Below, one piece after another: positions 1 to 8,518 of a stretch of 64,000 bases of DNA; positions within the stretch are counted from its first letter, which is position 1, and the number at the start of each line of letters is the position of its first letter. This DNA comes from Paenibacillus sp. EZ-K15. GTDB taxonomy: Bacteria > Bacillota > Bacilli > Paenibacillales > Paenibacillaceae. The notes under the pieces were generated by a model that saw nothing but the letters and a program-made list of their open reading frames with translations, was not told where the DNA came from and made no database searches. A program made the position numbers and the translations under genes. The stretch is taken from contig NZ_PDHM01000016.1 of NCBI RefSeq assembly GCF_002573715.1, forward strand, positions 751,980 to 815,979. Direction: 5' to 3'.

Positions 1-12
1 ATGCTGATACCT

Positions 13-639
13 TCATTGTATTGAATTCATCAACTCATAGTAATATTTAGAATCACTAGTCTTATTAAGGCTATACCAGGCGTCTAATGTTTTTGGAGAA
101 AACACATCCAAAGCTTTCAAGATGTGTGCAGAAAATTCCAACGGAGCTATTCCAGATGCTGTGATCAGTTTTCCATCAGTTACAGCAGACTCCATTTTGT
201 AATACTTTTCTCCTGTATAAGTGGGACAGATCATTTTAAGGTATTCCAGATCATTGCTTGTATGCCCACGTGAATTCAGCAATCCTGTCTGGGCAAGTCC
301 CATTGTAGCACCACAAATCGCTGCAACCCATATACCTTCCCTTAAACACCTCTCAGCGATTTTTAAGAGGGGGTGGTGAATGGTTTCTGTCCATGTATCT
401 CCACCGGGTAAAATCAATAGATCTGATCTTTCAATGCTGCACTCTTCCAATTTGATGTCAGGCAGTATTTTCAATCCGCCCATTGTAGTTACTGGAGTCT
501 TATCAATTCCCACGGTAACTATTTTTGATGGGGCCAGCCCCTTTTTATAATATCTTCCCGAGTTCAGTTCGGCAGTTAAGTAGCCTATTTCCCAGTCTGC
601 CATTGTGTCAAACACATAAAGATATACCGTATTATTCAT
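13..639 (-). CDS. DJ-1/PfpI family protein (class I glutamine amidotransferase-like)
   Basis: A 208-residue protein with the flavodoxin-like DJ-1/PfpI fold. The likely active site can be read directly: Glu17 in DWEIG, the nucleophile-elbow Cys109 in AAICGAT, and His126 shortly after it. LLILPGGD at about 74-81 is the second family signature. Members are variously peptidases, glyoxalase III/deglycases or chaperones, so the substrate cannot be named. The length is normal and the gene appears complete: its stop lies 12 bases inside the window edge. The ATG is preceded by an AAGGAGAA-type ribosome binding site. It stands alone, with a YafY-type regulator transcribed towards it from the same strand. 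The family call is firm; the function is open. Confidence 0.88.
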   Translation of the reverse strand: MNNTVYLYVFDTMADWEIGYLTAELNSGRYYKKGLAPSKIVTVGIDKTPVTTMGGLKILPDIKLEECSIERSDLLILPGGDTWTETIHHPLLKIAERCLREGIWVAAICGATMGLAQTGLLNSRGHTSNDLEYLKMICPTYTGEKYYKMESAVTDGKLITASGIAPLEFSAHILKALDVFSPKTLDAWYSLNKTSDSKYYYELMNSIQ

Positions 640-721
640 TGCAAGTTCTCCTTATTTTACAATTCATCAAGTGATACCAACCATCCATCGGTAATCAATG
701 ATTATCATCATTATAAAATGA

Positions 722-748
722 CTTCACTGACATCCGCTGTCAGTGAAG
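722..748 (-). terminator. Hairpin terminator after the WYL regulator
   Basis: Perfect 10-bp arms CTTCACTGAC and GTCAGTGAAG with a 7-base loop lie directly after the stop codon of the WYL regulator. On the minus strand an A/T-rich stretch follows. It probably ends transcription of that gene before the DJ-1 gene. Confidence 0.65.
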
Positions 749-751
749 CTA

Positions 752-1714
752 TTAAAGTTGATAATATTCCATTAACTCCGACACAACACCAACAAGTTTT
801 TCCTTCAAACTCTGTGGTTCGATTACTTGAATGGATTTCCCGTAGGATAAGAGAAAATAAGGAACATAGGTATGAATTGTTTTTTCTTCAAGTAAAAAGA
901 TTGCTTGATTTGATGTACGCTCTTTCAGATGATGCCCCAAAAACCAATGCAGGCATAAGTCATCCAACGCCTCTGACCTACCTTCGATAATTAAAGCAAT
1001 TAACCCGTCCTTGCCGACTAAATCAGGTAATAGATTTCGCAAAAAAAATTCCCGAGCCAAAAAAGCTTCGGAACGCTTAAATATGTTTTGAGTACGCTTG
1101 ATTTGTAAAATCCGTCCTACCCGAAAGCTGCGGATCCCATTTCTCAGGTGGCAAAATGCAACAATATACCATTTATTGTTCCAGTAAACCATTCCATAGG
1201 GATCTATCACCCTAGTCTTGGGTTGATCATCACGACGTGTGCGATAATCAATTTCTACAGAGAATTCGTTTGCTACAGCTTGCTCCAATTCCGCCAATAC
1301 TGGCTGAATAGAAGGGTCTCCCATACGGTTTATAACTTCAAATCCGGCTAAATGACGGCTGAGAACACTTTCCTGTTCCTGATTCGAATACATTTTCAAT
1401 TTGGATGTCGCATTACCTAATGCCTCACTCAAAGGGTATCCGGCTTCTTTTGCAAAAACAGCAGCATGAAGAAGTGCTTTTTTTTCTTCAATATCAAATA
1501 GCAGAGGTGCTCTGATAAAATTATTCAGCAAGCTATACCCGCCATTATGACCAGTGTCGGATATTATAGGCACTCCACTGGCACCTAGCGCATCAATATA
1601 CCGATAGACTGTCCTTATATTTATTTCTAACTTTTCGGATATTTGTTTTGCGGTCATTTTAACGCCCGAATTCAACATCCATAGGATTGCCAGCATATTA
1701 TCGTTTTTTGGCAT
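752..1714 (-). CDS. YafY-type transcriptional regulator with HTH and WYL domains
   Basis: About 320 residues. The first 60 form a DeoR/HTH_11 winged helix (KMTAKQISEKLEI, then RTVYRYIDAL). The WYL domain lies at roughly 140-225, with WNNKWYIVAF followed by FRVGRI, and a C-terminal WCX-like extension follows. The family consists of transcription factors whose WYL domain senses a small ligand or nucleic acid; many are autorepressors. A GAGGT ribosome binding site fits the ATG at 1714 better than the GTG three bases upstream. The target is unknown. The neighbouring DJ-1 gene on the same strand and a degraded YafY copy near 55.3 kb are notable, but no link is shown. Confidence 0.85.
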   Translation of the reverse strand: MPKNDNMLAILWMLNSGVKMTAKQISEKLEINIRTVYRYIDALGASGVPIISDTGHNGGYSLLNNFIRAPLLFDIEEKKALLHAAVFAKEAGYPLSEALGNATSKLKMYSNQEQESVLSRHLAGFEVINRMGDPSIQPVLAELEQAVANEFSVEIDYRTRRDDQPKTRVIDPYGMVYWNNKWYIVAFCHLRNGIRSFRVGRILQIKRTQNIFKRSEAFLAREFFLRNLLPDLVGKDGLIALIIEGRSEALDDLCLHWFLGHHLKERTSNQAIFLLEEKTIHTYVPYFLLSYGKSIQVIEPQSLKEKLVGVVSELMEYYQL

Positions 1715-1876
1715 CACATATACCTCATCTTTTATTAGGATCGCTCTAAATTATTAGCTTTGCGAATCGCCTGCATCCCTTTATTCATCAATCTTTCTGC
1801 CTTAAAGAATTCCCCTTTTCCTCTTTACCTAAGAGCTGATCAAATCTTGAGTAATAAATGGTGTTCTGTTCTTGCA

Positions 1877-1985
1877 TGTTTCCTTATGTCCAACTGATCG
1901 ACTCCACCGCAGCCTCCAGATCCTCAGCACCAGGAGTCGTATAGATCATCGTCATTTCGATATTCGGCGTTCCGTTTGATGTGCA
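1877..1985 (-). pseudogene. C-terminal scrap of a tyrosine recombinase (integrase)
   Basis: The minus strand reads NIEMTMIYTTPGAEDLEAA followed by VESISWT and a stop. This resembles the end of a phage-type integrase, where the catalytic tyrosine sits in a motif such as MIYTTP. Nothing of the rest of the enzyme remains: the frame is cut at about 1985, where a repeat begins. The assignment rests on one short motif, so it is tentative, but a second and clearer integrase scrap lies at 34570-34830. The stretch between here and the WYL regulator start (1718-1876) carries no recognisable gene. Confidence 0.35.
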
Positions 1986-1995
1986 CAAAAGTTAA

Positions 1996-2082
1996 ACAAA
2001 CGAGGAACGTTAGTTCAATCAAACAGCGGCAGTCTAGGGGACTTTATTTTTCAGTCCAAGGCTACCGCTGTTCTGTATCTTT
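1996..2082 (+). repeat. Dispersed hairpin repeat, CCGTTAG-tag family, plus orientation
   Basis: Reads GAGGAACGTTAGTTCAATC, then a long imperfect hairpin with arms AACAGCGGCAGTCTAGG and TACCGCTGTT. The same layout, in the opposite orientation, occurs at 31697-31786 and 9716-9800. It is therefore a repeat family and not a terminator of a local gene. Confidence 0.6.
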
Positions 2083-2183
2083 TAACCCAACTTACATACA
2101 TATGTACAAAATCCTGTAAGTGTGTGTAACAATGGAGGAACGAAAGTCAGTTTCCGGTATTTCCGAAAATGCTTCTTTAATAA

Positions 2184-2233
2184 AGCCGCATAATCAGCGG
2201 CTTCTAATGTTACTATGTTTTTGTCACCCGACA
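2184..2233 (+). repeat. IS21-like terminal fragment, subtype 2
   Basis: Fifty bases identical to 4801-4850: a small AGCCGC-ATAATCA-GCGGCT hairpin followed by ATGTTTTTGTCACCCGACA. On the opposite strand this begins TGTCGGGTGACAAAAACAT, which looks like the end of an insertion sequence. Only the terminal part is present here. The window position 2270-2287 carries a variant of the CTGCCCGTTA tag just before the esterase gene end. Confidence 0.6.
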
Positions 2234-2340
2234 TTTGTGTTCACAAGTTATCCTTTTGGTTGTTGCGTTAATCTGCCCGTTACTTCAGCAAACGAAAAAG
2301 GAGCTGCCGTCGAGCAAGTTTCCGTTAGTGTAAAACAACT

Positions 2341-3006
2341 TCATTTCCTTACCATTAAAGAATGACCTAGAAACCAGCTATATAATTCCGGATTATCGTA
2401 TGTTTCTGTCCAGGAGTTGTGATTCGACTTAGGATAAATTGTGAAAGAGACATTTCCACCGTTTTCGCGAAGTGCGTCTACCATTTTTTTTGATTCAGCA
2501 ATAGGAACTATATCATCCTTCGCGCCATGGAATGCCCAGGTGGGTGTTCCTATTAGTTCATGTATCCGGTTGGGGTTACCTCCACCACATATTGGAGCGA
2601 TAGCCGCGAATCTTCCTGGATATTCTGCTGCTAAGTGCCACGTCCCATAACCACCCATGCTTAGCCCCGTCAAGTATAACCGATCTGGATCTACGTTGTA
2701 GTTTGCAATGATCTCATCTACTAATGCCATCAATCCGTCTTGTTCAGCATTCCAAAAAGAATCCTCCGGGCATTGAGGGGAAATCGTAATGAATGGAAAA
2801 GAAGGATCGCGTTCTACTATCATAGGAATTCCATGTGCTTTTACCAACTCCAGATCATCTCCACGTTCACCTGCCCCGTGAAGAAATAAGATTAAAGGCC
2901 ACTTAATTGACGATTCTTTTTCATAATGATCTGGCAAATGTAAGAGATATTTCATCCGCACTCTTTTTGTTATTTCTTTATCCAAATTATTTACGGTTTG
3001 ACTCAT
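2341..3006 (-). CDS. Alpha/beta-hydrolase, phospholipase/carboxylesterase (prolyl-oligopeptidase-like) family
   Basis: A 221-residue cytoplasmic hydrolase without a signal peptide. Oxyanion-hole loop HGAGERG at 43-49, nucleophile elbow GLSMGG with Ser116, an acid at Asp164/165 in GAKDDIVP, and catalytic His196 in KSNHNSW give a complete Ser-Asp-His triad. The length and the GLSMGGYGTW motif match small esterases related to dienelactone hydrolase and LpqC/PHB-depolymerase-like proteins. The substrate cannot be deduced; an acyl or glycosyl ester is plausible. Its start overlaps the stop of a small upstream reading frame (3003-3236) by four bases (ATGA), so the two may be translationally coupled. 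Confidence 0.86.
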   Translation of the reverse strand: MSQTVNNLDKEITKRVRMKYLLHLPDHYEKESSIKWPLILFLHGAGERGDDLELVKAHGIPMIVERDPSFPFITISPQCPEDSFWNAEQDGLMALVDEIIANYNVDPDRLYLTGLSMGGYGTWHLAAEYPGRFAAIAPICGGGNPNRIHELIGTPTWAFHGAKDDIVPIAESKKMVDALRENGGNVSFTIYPKSNHNSWTETYDNPELYSWFLGHSLMVRK

Positions 3007-3236
3007 TGTATCTCCCTCACTTTAGTGATATCTCCCATAAGGGTAAAAATAGAATTTCCCATATTCCCCGAAATTCCTTCAGTTTCGGAACTTTTTAGTT
3101 CGACCATTTCTTTCCTTTGCTTAGTATAGCTACCATCAGGATATCTGATAGCGAGTCGCGGGTTCTGTTCCAAAACTCGTATGATCCTCCCGATCATCTT
3201 ATCACTCCATTCGTGAATGCTATATAAATATTCCAC
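3003..3236 (-). CDS. Short hypothetical protein, possibly a gene remnant
   Basis: Seventy-seven codons, GTG start without a convincing ribosome binding site, overlapping the esterase start by four bases. The sequence (WSDKMIGRIIRVLEQNP, then RYPDGSYTKQRKE) is protein-like and hydrophilic, with no recognised domain, signal or membrane segment. It may be the surviving tail of a longer gene whose 5' part was lost at the repeat near 3280. I do not recognise it. Confidence 0.3.
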   Translation of the reverse strand: MEYLYSIHEWSDKMIGRIIRVLEQNPRLAIRYPDGSYTKQRKEMVELKSSETEGISGNMGNSIFTLMGDITKVREIQ

Positions 3237-3307
3237 GGCAGCTGATCAATCTGACCAGCTGCCTTCTCATCTTTATTCAACTAACGTCCCCCATTAGCGT
3301 AATATGA

Positions 3308-3833
3308 TTAATCTTCGGACCTACCATACAAACATTTTAGAATCGAATCTGCACATTCTTCTGAAGAATTTATGTGTGTGTTGACAGTATAGTCGTACTC
3401 TATATCTTTAGCCATAATTTTGTGTTGCCAGTCTGATTGATCTTCAGTTCTATCTCCACGTTCAATATTTCTTTGACGACAAATTTCCAAAGGACAAAAC
3501 ACTTCAACAATATAAAAGGGGTACCCAGCAAATATGTTCTTAACTTTTTCATAATGGGGTTTTAACTCAGGTCTTTCTACCAAGATGCCATCGATAAGCA
3601 CATTTTTACGATGATCAGAAAATAGTTTGGCGGTATGATACATCATAAATAATTGCATCACTTAAATATTTCCAATAATCTTCTCGAAGATAGTTATCGC
3701 CAATTGTATTTTCAAAAAGATCGTTTGCAACCACATAAAAAAACTCATCCGATTTTAACTGAATAGCGTCTACTATAGATGTTTTTCCTGAACTTGTTAC
3801 TCCGTTCAAGAATACGATTTTCCCTTTGCTCAT
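3308..3833 (-). pseudogene. Chloramphenicol-phosphotransferase-like kinase, frameshifted
   Basis: Two overlapping frames together make one CPT-type P-loop kinase of about 175 residues. The 5' part (3615-3833) starts MSKGKIVFLNG and has a Walker A, GVTSSGKTS at about 11-19. The 3' part (3308-3661) has LIDGILVERPE and the family motif VFCPLEICRQRNIERGDR. The frames cross near 3655-3662, where the message runs ...YLSDA and should continue MQLFMMYHTA; a one-base indel explains the break. Members phosphorylate small hydroxyl substrates such as chloramphenicol, but most homologues are of unknown specificity. The break looks recent because both halves are otherwise well preserved. A sequencing error is the alternative. 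Confidence 0.72.
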
Positions 3834-3904
3834 CTCTAATTCCCCTATTCGTTCAACTTAAATACAGTTTAACAGTTTCAACATATAAACAGGATTGAGA
3901 AAAC

Positions 3905-3941
3905 AGTTATAATTGAACTATGCTGCCCATTAGAGTTAAAA
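3905..3941 (+). repeat. CCCGTTAG-family tag (variant)
   Basis: Reads TTGAACTATGCTGCCCATTAG and then AGTTAAAACAGC. The same phrase, with CCCGTTAG, recurs at 4646-4675, 6448-6470 and 26488-26519. No intact gene follows it; the next reading frame is a truncated flavin reductase on the other strand. Confidence 0.55.
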
Positions 3942-4082
3942 CAGCTGCCAACCGGCAAACTGCTCCATCTGTTCTCCACAAAGGTTTCCCCTTAGCTTAG
4001 CGACCAACAGACTACAACTTCATTCGATATACCCCAGCCTCATCGAGAAAATCTTTTCTGGTCAATCCTTTTTCTCCAAGCA

Positions 4083-4571
4083 ATGGCGCCCTTTAGTTTT
4101 TTTACCGTCGCTTCTCGCAACCCACCGACACTGCTTATTTCTATTGGTCCGGGCGTAGGAGAACGGGAAGGTACAGTCAAGGATACGCTGACCAATATTC
4201 GCGAGATCGGTGAGTATGTCATCAATATGGTCTCCGAACCTTTGGGCGAGGCGATGCATCGTTCATCCGCCAATGTCGGGCCGCAGAAGAATGAGTTTGA
4301 ACTTGCAGGAGTCACGCCAAAGCCTTGTAAGAGCGTCGATGTGCCGGCGGTGCTTGAAGCGCCAATCGCTTTCGAGCTTAAGCTAGATCGAATTATTCCT
4401 GTGGGCGGGGATAATCTGGTACTTGGAATCGTGGAACGTGTGCAGCTGGACTCCGCCGCCTATGCAGGAAATTATAAAACAGCAATGGACAACTGGAAGC
4501 CGTTGGCAAACTTAGCCGATGACTTTGCCAGATTGACGTCTGCATTTCCGCTCGGACCAGGCAAGCGTTAA
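4083..4571 (+). pseudogene. Flavin reductase-like FMN-binding protein, 5' truncated
   Basis: A 162-residue frame that starts inside the flavin-reductase split-barrel domain at APFSFFTVASRNPP. In intact relatives this motif lies about 45 residues in, after a segment that helps bind FMN (REN..GSIVPRPIA). Upstream, the same frame stays open for a while and contains SFDIPQPHRENLF, which resembles the family's true beginning, but the middle part is missing. So the gene probably suffered an internal 5' deletion. C-terminal motifs (GPQKNEFELAGVTP, VLGIVERV) are intact. Codon use is GC-richer than in its AT-rich neighbours. It is one of few plus-strand genes here. Residual function is doubtful. Confidence 0.6.
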
Positions 4572-4645
4572 AAAAATGAAAATTATCAAGGAAAGAAGCA
4601 GCGATGAACTAGGACGAAAAAAAGTCCAAGACATTCGGCGAAATG

Positions 4646-4675
4646 ATTGAACTATCCTGCCCGTTAGTTTAATCA
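4646..4675 (+). repeat. CCCGTTAG-family tag
   Basis: Reads TTGAACTATCCTGCCCGTTAG followed by TTTAATCAAAG. It stands directly before the subtype 2 repeat at 4707-4850. Confidence 0.6.
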
Positions 4676-4706
4676 AAGGGCGTCTACCGCCGTCGATGAA
4701 ATCATA

Positions 4707-4850
4707 TCGGGAATGTAATAATGTTCTTGTCATCAGTCGGGAATGTTATCAAGTTCTTGTCATTGTGTTTTGACAAGAACTTGATAACATAAATATAAAC
4801 AGCCGCATAATCAGCGGCTTCTAATGTTACTATGTTTTTGTCACCCGACA
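4707..4850 (+). repeat. IS21-like terminal unit, subtype 2 (full hairpin form)
   Basis: Contains three copies of an ACAAGAAC-type core: TCGGGAATGTAATAATGTTCTTGTCA, then a long hairpin (arms ATGTTATCAAGTTCTTGTCA and TGACAAGAACTTGATAACAT), a small GCCGC-hairpin, and the end TTTTTGTCACCCGACA. It has the same order of parts as the subtype 1 units elsewhere in the window but a different core spelling (GATAACAT instead of GTACCGAT). No transposase gene lies inside. The long first motif is given here in parts only for comparison. Confidence 0.6.
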
Positions 4851-5044
4851 GTATCGTTATTATTATGGATTGTTATTGTGTCAAATTATAACAGAACTAA
4901 AATGGAAATGACAGATTGGATGAAGAACTGTTAGCCGTCTGCTCACGCAAGTATCCTCTGCTATCTAGCCTCGCCTCGCCAGTAGCAGAATAAGCCCGTT
5001 GCCCCCTATGGTCCGGTGGCTGCAAACAGGCTTTTTGACTCCGC

Positions 5045-5923
5045 TTATATCGTGATATGTCTTCGTTCAATGCCAACCACTGCACCGCCAACCCGAACCT
5101 GGTTGATTTCACCGCTCTCGCTCAGACGCAATCCTACCTTGATTTCAGAAGGACAATCCATCGAATACCCTTGCCTGAACTTGACGTGCTCCACTTCCCG
5201 CAAAGATCGTTGACCATGTTGGTACAAATAGCTGAGCAGGGCACCGTTGGATGTTCCTGTCGCGCTCTCCTCGGGAATATCGTACAGCGGGGCAAAATTC
5301 CGACATTCCGCAACAGCATCGTCTGGAGTATCCATCGTGAACAGATGATATCCAACCACATCATATTTTTCGCTGATGGCGGTTATGGCGTCAAAATTTG
5401 GCTGAACTTCATTCAAGAGCTTCCTGCTGCGGATCGGGATCAAAATGTCCCGCAGCCCCGTCGAAACAATCTGGATGGGCAACCCGGTTTCCAGATCCTC
5501 GGCATCCATCCCCAAAGATGAGGCGATTTCCTCACAGGATATCCTTTCAAGAAATTGTGGTAAAGCCTGTGACAAATATACAAGACCCTCGGAGCTAATA
5601 TCGACATCCAAAATCCCTGCCTTGGTTTCTATCGTATAGGAGGTCCCTTCCTTTGCCAAACCCAGCGCATGCATTAGTCCAAATGCAGCAATCGTGGCGT
5701 GTCCGCACAGATCAACTTCGCTGGCGGGGGTGAAATAGCGGATTTTGTAATCCGCAAGCAAGGATTTTTCCATAAAAGCCGACTCCGAAAAGCCCAATTC
5801 CTTCGCTATGAGCTGCATTTCGGCAGCATCCAGCGAAAGCCCATCCTCTAAGACAACGCCTGCTGGATTACCGCCACGCTCCCCTTTCGCAAACGCATTT
5901 AACGTATACACTTCCACATTCAT
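5045..5923 (-). CDS. PhzF family isomerase
   Basis: A 292-residue protein with the two-lobed diaminopimelate-epimerase-like fold of PhzF. Seen are the N-terminal GNPAGVV at about 18-24, the catalytic acid Glu47 in GFSESAFME, DLCGHATIA at about 71-79, and the C-terminal-lobe motif ESATGTSNGAL, where a second family signature normally sits. PhzF proper isomerises a dihydroanthranilate in phenazine synthesis. No other phz gene is nearby, so this is a stand-alone paralogue of unknown substrate. The start ATG follows a weak GAGAGGACGAACG region. The length is usual for the family. It is an intact gene between two repeat-rich gaps. Confidence 0.9.
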   Translation of the reverse strand: MNVEVYTLNAFAKGERGGNPAGVVLEDGLSLDAAEMQLIAKELGFSESAFMEKSLLADYKIRYFTPASEVDLCGHATIAAFGLMHALGLAKEGTSYTIETKAGILDVDISSEGLVYLSQALPQFLERISCEEIASSLGMDAEDLETGLPIQIVSTGLRDILIPIRSRKLLNEVQPNFDAITAISEKYDVVGYHLFTMDTPDDAVAECRNFAPLYDIPEESATGTSNGALLSYLYQHGQRSLREVEHVKFRQGYSMDCPSEIKVGLRLSESGEINQVRVGGAVVGIERRHITI

Positions 5924-6463
5924 GTTCCGTTCGTCCTCTCCTTATCTTCGAAAAACCGATGTGCGCAACCGCTCGTCCCACTCGCTGCCATGAAACGGAT
6001 GTCAGGGCTCCCCCGCAATTTGGAATCGTTCCGTATCCGTAACATACGAATGTTAATGTTTATTATAGTCAATCTCTCCCGCTCCGTACGGCATTGCATC
6101 ATGTACACTACAGACGGGCTCTCCCTGCCCATCAGTCTCCATATACACCGTACCGTAACAATTGCAAGCAACACAGGTCTGGATGACAAAAAGATCCACC
6201 TTCCAGGAAAGCCCGGCCAATGCCAGATGCTGCGCATCAAGGTCGATCAGCATGGGTCAAGGGTCCATTACACCACGGACAGCTATGCCGGCAGTCAACA
6301 TTTGCACAGGCTCGCCGTTTTCCGAACAGACCGGACTCTCTTGCTCTTTGAATCGGAACCCGTCTCGATAGCATCCCGTACCCGCCGGAGAATCTGTTGG
6401 TACAGCAAATTAGGCCATTAATAAAGAAAAATAAGACGACTATATTTAGAACTACGCTGCCCG
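5924..6463. other. 540-base gap with a possible decayed cysteine-containing reading frame
   Basis: No confident gene. On the minus strand 6053-6253 encodes MLIDLDAQHLALAGL, then CVACNC and GEPVCSVHDAMPYGAGE. The same frame is open upstream to about 6400 (SENGEPVQMLTAGIAVRG) and is interrupted only by a TGA just before the Met at 6253. The composition looks like a real protein with paired cysteines, but I do not recognise the family and there is no good ribosome binding site. It may be a nonsense-broken gene. Confidence 0.25.
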
Positions 6464-6474
6464 TTAGCGTAATG
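6448..6474 (+). repeat. CCCGTTAG-family tag overlapping a stop codon
   Basis: CTGCCCGTTAGCGTAATG lies across the end of the TetR gene that follows: the last codons and the TAA stop of that gene are read from this tag on the minus strand. This shows that the tag can be part of a gene's 3' end and is not just free spacer. Confidence 0.6.
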
Positions 6475-7051
6475 CTCCTTCGAAAGACTGAGATCCAGCT
6501 ACTACAAATAAAGCAATCTTCTTGGCGACTTCCTCTTTATTCGTGGTGACGCTACCTGTGGCCCATTGCAAGGCACCTTCATGAATGATTTGTGCAAAAA
6601 TAGGCACAAACATGTTCTTTTCGTTATCGGTATACATTTGTTCCAAACTTTTCGACAAAAAAGCCTTCAATTCATTTAGTATTTTTTCTTGCATTTGAGG
6701 TAAGACCAAGCCACCATAGCTGCTGCGACATTCAATGTTCGGTTGTTGATAGAAATCAGATACCGCTAAAACGAGTTGATGTATGCTGTCCTGATCGAAT
6801 TTCACAATGCCTGAAGTATGGTTTTCGATAGAGGCTGAGGCTGAATCTCCCATAATATAATCCATTAAATCGTATTTATCATTAAAGTGTGCGTAGAATG
6901 TAGCCCGATTAACTTGTGCTCCCTTTGTTATATCCGCAATTGTAATTTTTTCAAAATCCTTCTTAGAAACCAAATTGTAATAAGCATTAATCAATGATTG
7001 TTTCGTTTGTGTCATTCGTATATTCCTTGCTTTTGTGGCCATTTCCTTCAC
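6464..7051 (-). CDS. TetR/AcrR family regulator
   Basis: A 195-residue repressor-type protein. The helix-turn-helix is clear at about 35-58 (ITIADITKGAQVNRATFYAH, followed by FNDKYDLMDYI). The C-terminal part is of the type found in DhaS/TetR_C_8-like regulators (LNELKAFLSKSLEQMY, then FAQIIHEGALQWATG). The start is at MKEMATKARN or at the internal ATG three codons later. The last codons, GALR and stop, lie in the repeated CCCGTTAG tag. No partner gene adjoins it: the next gene, an EamA exporter, begins over 1.3 kb away on the same strand. The ligand and target are unknown. Confidence 0.85.
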   Translation of the reverse strand: MKEMATKARNIRMTQTKQSLINAYYNLVSKKDFEKITIADITKGAQVNRATFYAHFNDKYDLMDYIMGDSASASIENHTSGIVKFDQDSIHQLVLAVSDFYQQPNIECRSSYGGLVLPQMQEKILNELKAFLSKSLEQMYTDNEKNMFVPIFAQIIHEGALQWATGSVTTNKEEVAKKIALFVVAGSQSFEGALR

Positions 7052-7508
7052 CTCTAACCCAACAATTTATTATTCTTGTGGCTATAGCAACATTCGCACA
7101 GGGTTGTTGATTGTTGCATTAAACCTTTGGCTGTATAGTTTTCATTAAAGCAACATATGTTTCTTTTAATATATCATAGATAAGGAGCTACGATGATTAT
7201 CGCTCGTCAAGACCTTTTGGTTTTTATAGGGAATTATACAACCATATTTGACACAATTTTTAATTGCACATCGTCTCACCCTTCGTTCAGTGCTATTGCT
7301 GGGATCATGACGAGCTGCTTCCTATGATCCACTCTATTCTATCCTTAGTTCAAGAAGCAACGGCAGCCGATTGTCTGGTCGACTGCCGTTATTTCTTTAT
7401 GGGGTATCATTTCCTGATAATTCAATAAACCTTAATTCATTAGGTTAAGCCAATTGATCATTAATCAATATCATGAGTAAAATCGATTGTGCGTTATCCC
7501 TGCCTTGC
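7052..7508. other. Intergenic region without a gene
   Basis: The TetR promoter region is at the left. An inverted repeat AACGGCAGCC / GACTGCCGTT (7359-7390, 9 of 10 pairs) followed by ATTTCTTT looks like a plus-strand terminator or a relic of the GCGGCAGT hairpin family. Nothing else is recognised. Confidence 0.4.
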
Positions 7509-8417
7509 CTACATATCCCCCTTTTGCATATTGCCCCGCTTTTGCAGTGATTTCATTTTGAGGTTTACAAGTGCAATACCTATGATAATTAGAATAAGTC
7601 CCACCACCATCTTGGTCGTAATCATTTCTCCCAAAAAGAGAACGCTGATCACGATCGCAATGAGCGGGACCAGAAAATTAAACGATCCGATTTTGCCGGC
7701 TTCGCCCGATCTGACAAGCAGAAAGAAAACGAGCCAAGTCAAGGCCGTACAGAAGATTGCAATAACCGATAACGTCGAGATAAACGTCTGGTTCCAAGCG
7801 ATATCCGTCCAGTTTTCAACGGTAGTACCCGCTATCAACAATACAATTCCACCAAAAATCATCTGAAGGGTAGTCAACCAGATCGCATCGACTTTAGCAG
7901 ATGTTTTCTTCATATAAATCGTACCGAATGTCCAAGTAATCGTGCTGGCTAAACCAAGCAAGATACCAACGGTCGAGATATTTCCAGAGCCATCGTTTAT
8001 GCTGATAACAGCGACTCCTATAAAGCCTAGAATCAAGCCGACTATTTTGAAACCGTTCATGGATTCACCTAACCACAACCAAGCTCCGATTCCGAGAAGA
8101 ACGGGCTGCATGAACACGATCGTCGAAAATAAACCGGCAGGCATCATATTCAGTCCGAAGGTTTGAAAACCGAAAAAGAGAATGATATTCAGCAAACCGG
8201 AGATCATGTAAATGTGCCAAGTATGCTTCAAATTAAGATATCTATAACGCGGTAAAGCGAAAAGAAGCAAAATCAGACCTCCAATCGTGATCCTTAAGCC
8301 GGCGAAAAGCAATGGGGGTGCAAATTCGAGTGCATATTTGGACAACGGCCAGTTCACACCCCACATTGCGACTAAAAAGGTTAACAGGATAACAGTAAGT
8401 GTTCGTGAAAGTTGCAT
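7509..8417 (-). CDS. EamA/DMT superfamily transporter
   Basis: A 302-residue inner-membrane protein with ten predicted hydrophobic helices arranged as two EamA repeats (about 8-140 and 150-290). The first helix reads LTVILLTFLVAMWGVNWPLSK, which is typical for the family, and the second repeat begins GLASTITWTFGTIYMKK. DMT proteins export metabolites, amino acids or toxic compounds by proton antiport. It is divergent from a LysR gene with a 101-base gap that contains an inverted repeat, so it is probably controlled by that regulator. The C-terminus is basic (KMKSLQKRGNMQKG), as in many DMT exporters. The substrate is unknown. Confidence 0.9.
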   Translation of the reverse strand: MQLSRTLTVILLTFLVAMWGVNWPLSKYALEFAPPLLFAGLRITIGGLILLLFALPRYRYLNLKHTWHIYMISGLLNIILFFGFQTFGLNMMPAGLFSTIVFMQPVLLGIGAWLWLGESMNGFKIVGLILGFIGVAVISINDGSGNISTVGILLGLASTITWTFGTIYMKKTSAKVDAIWLTTLQMIFGGIVLLIAGTTVENWTDIAWNQTFISTLSVIAIFCTALTWLVFFLLVRSGEAGKIGSFNFLVPLIAIVISVLFLGEMITTKMVVGLILIIIGIALVNLKMKSLQKRGNMQKGDM

Positions 8418-8441
8418 TTATCTTCAGCGCTCCTTTGTGTA

Positions 8442-8455
8442 ATGGTGATTACCAT
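8442..8455. promoter_or_regulatory. Candidate LysR-box between EamA and LysR genes
   Basis: ATGGTGATTACCAT has 5-bp perfect arms around GATT and fits the loose T-N11-A rule for LysR binding sites. It sits in the short divergent promoter region. Binding is inferred. Confidence 0.4.
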
Positions 8456-8518
8456 GGTACAATAGATCAACATATAAATAAAATGCATGTTTTTTATAAA
8501 GGAGATAACATAATTGTT

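Noticed and set aside
5057..5521. Plus-strand frames opposite PhzF
   Set aside because: PhzF motifs on the minus strand are complete. The opposite frames are shadows.
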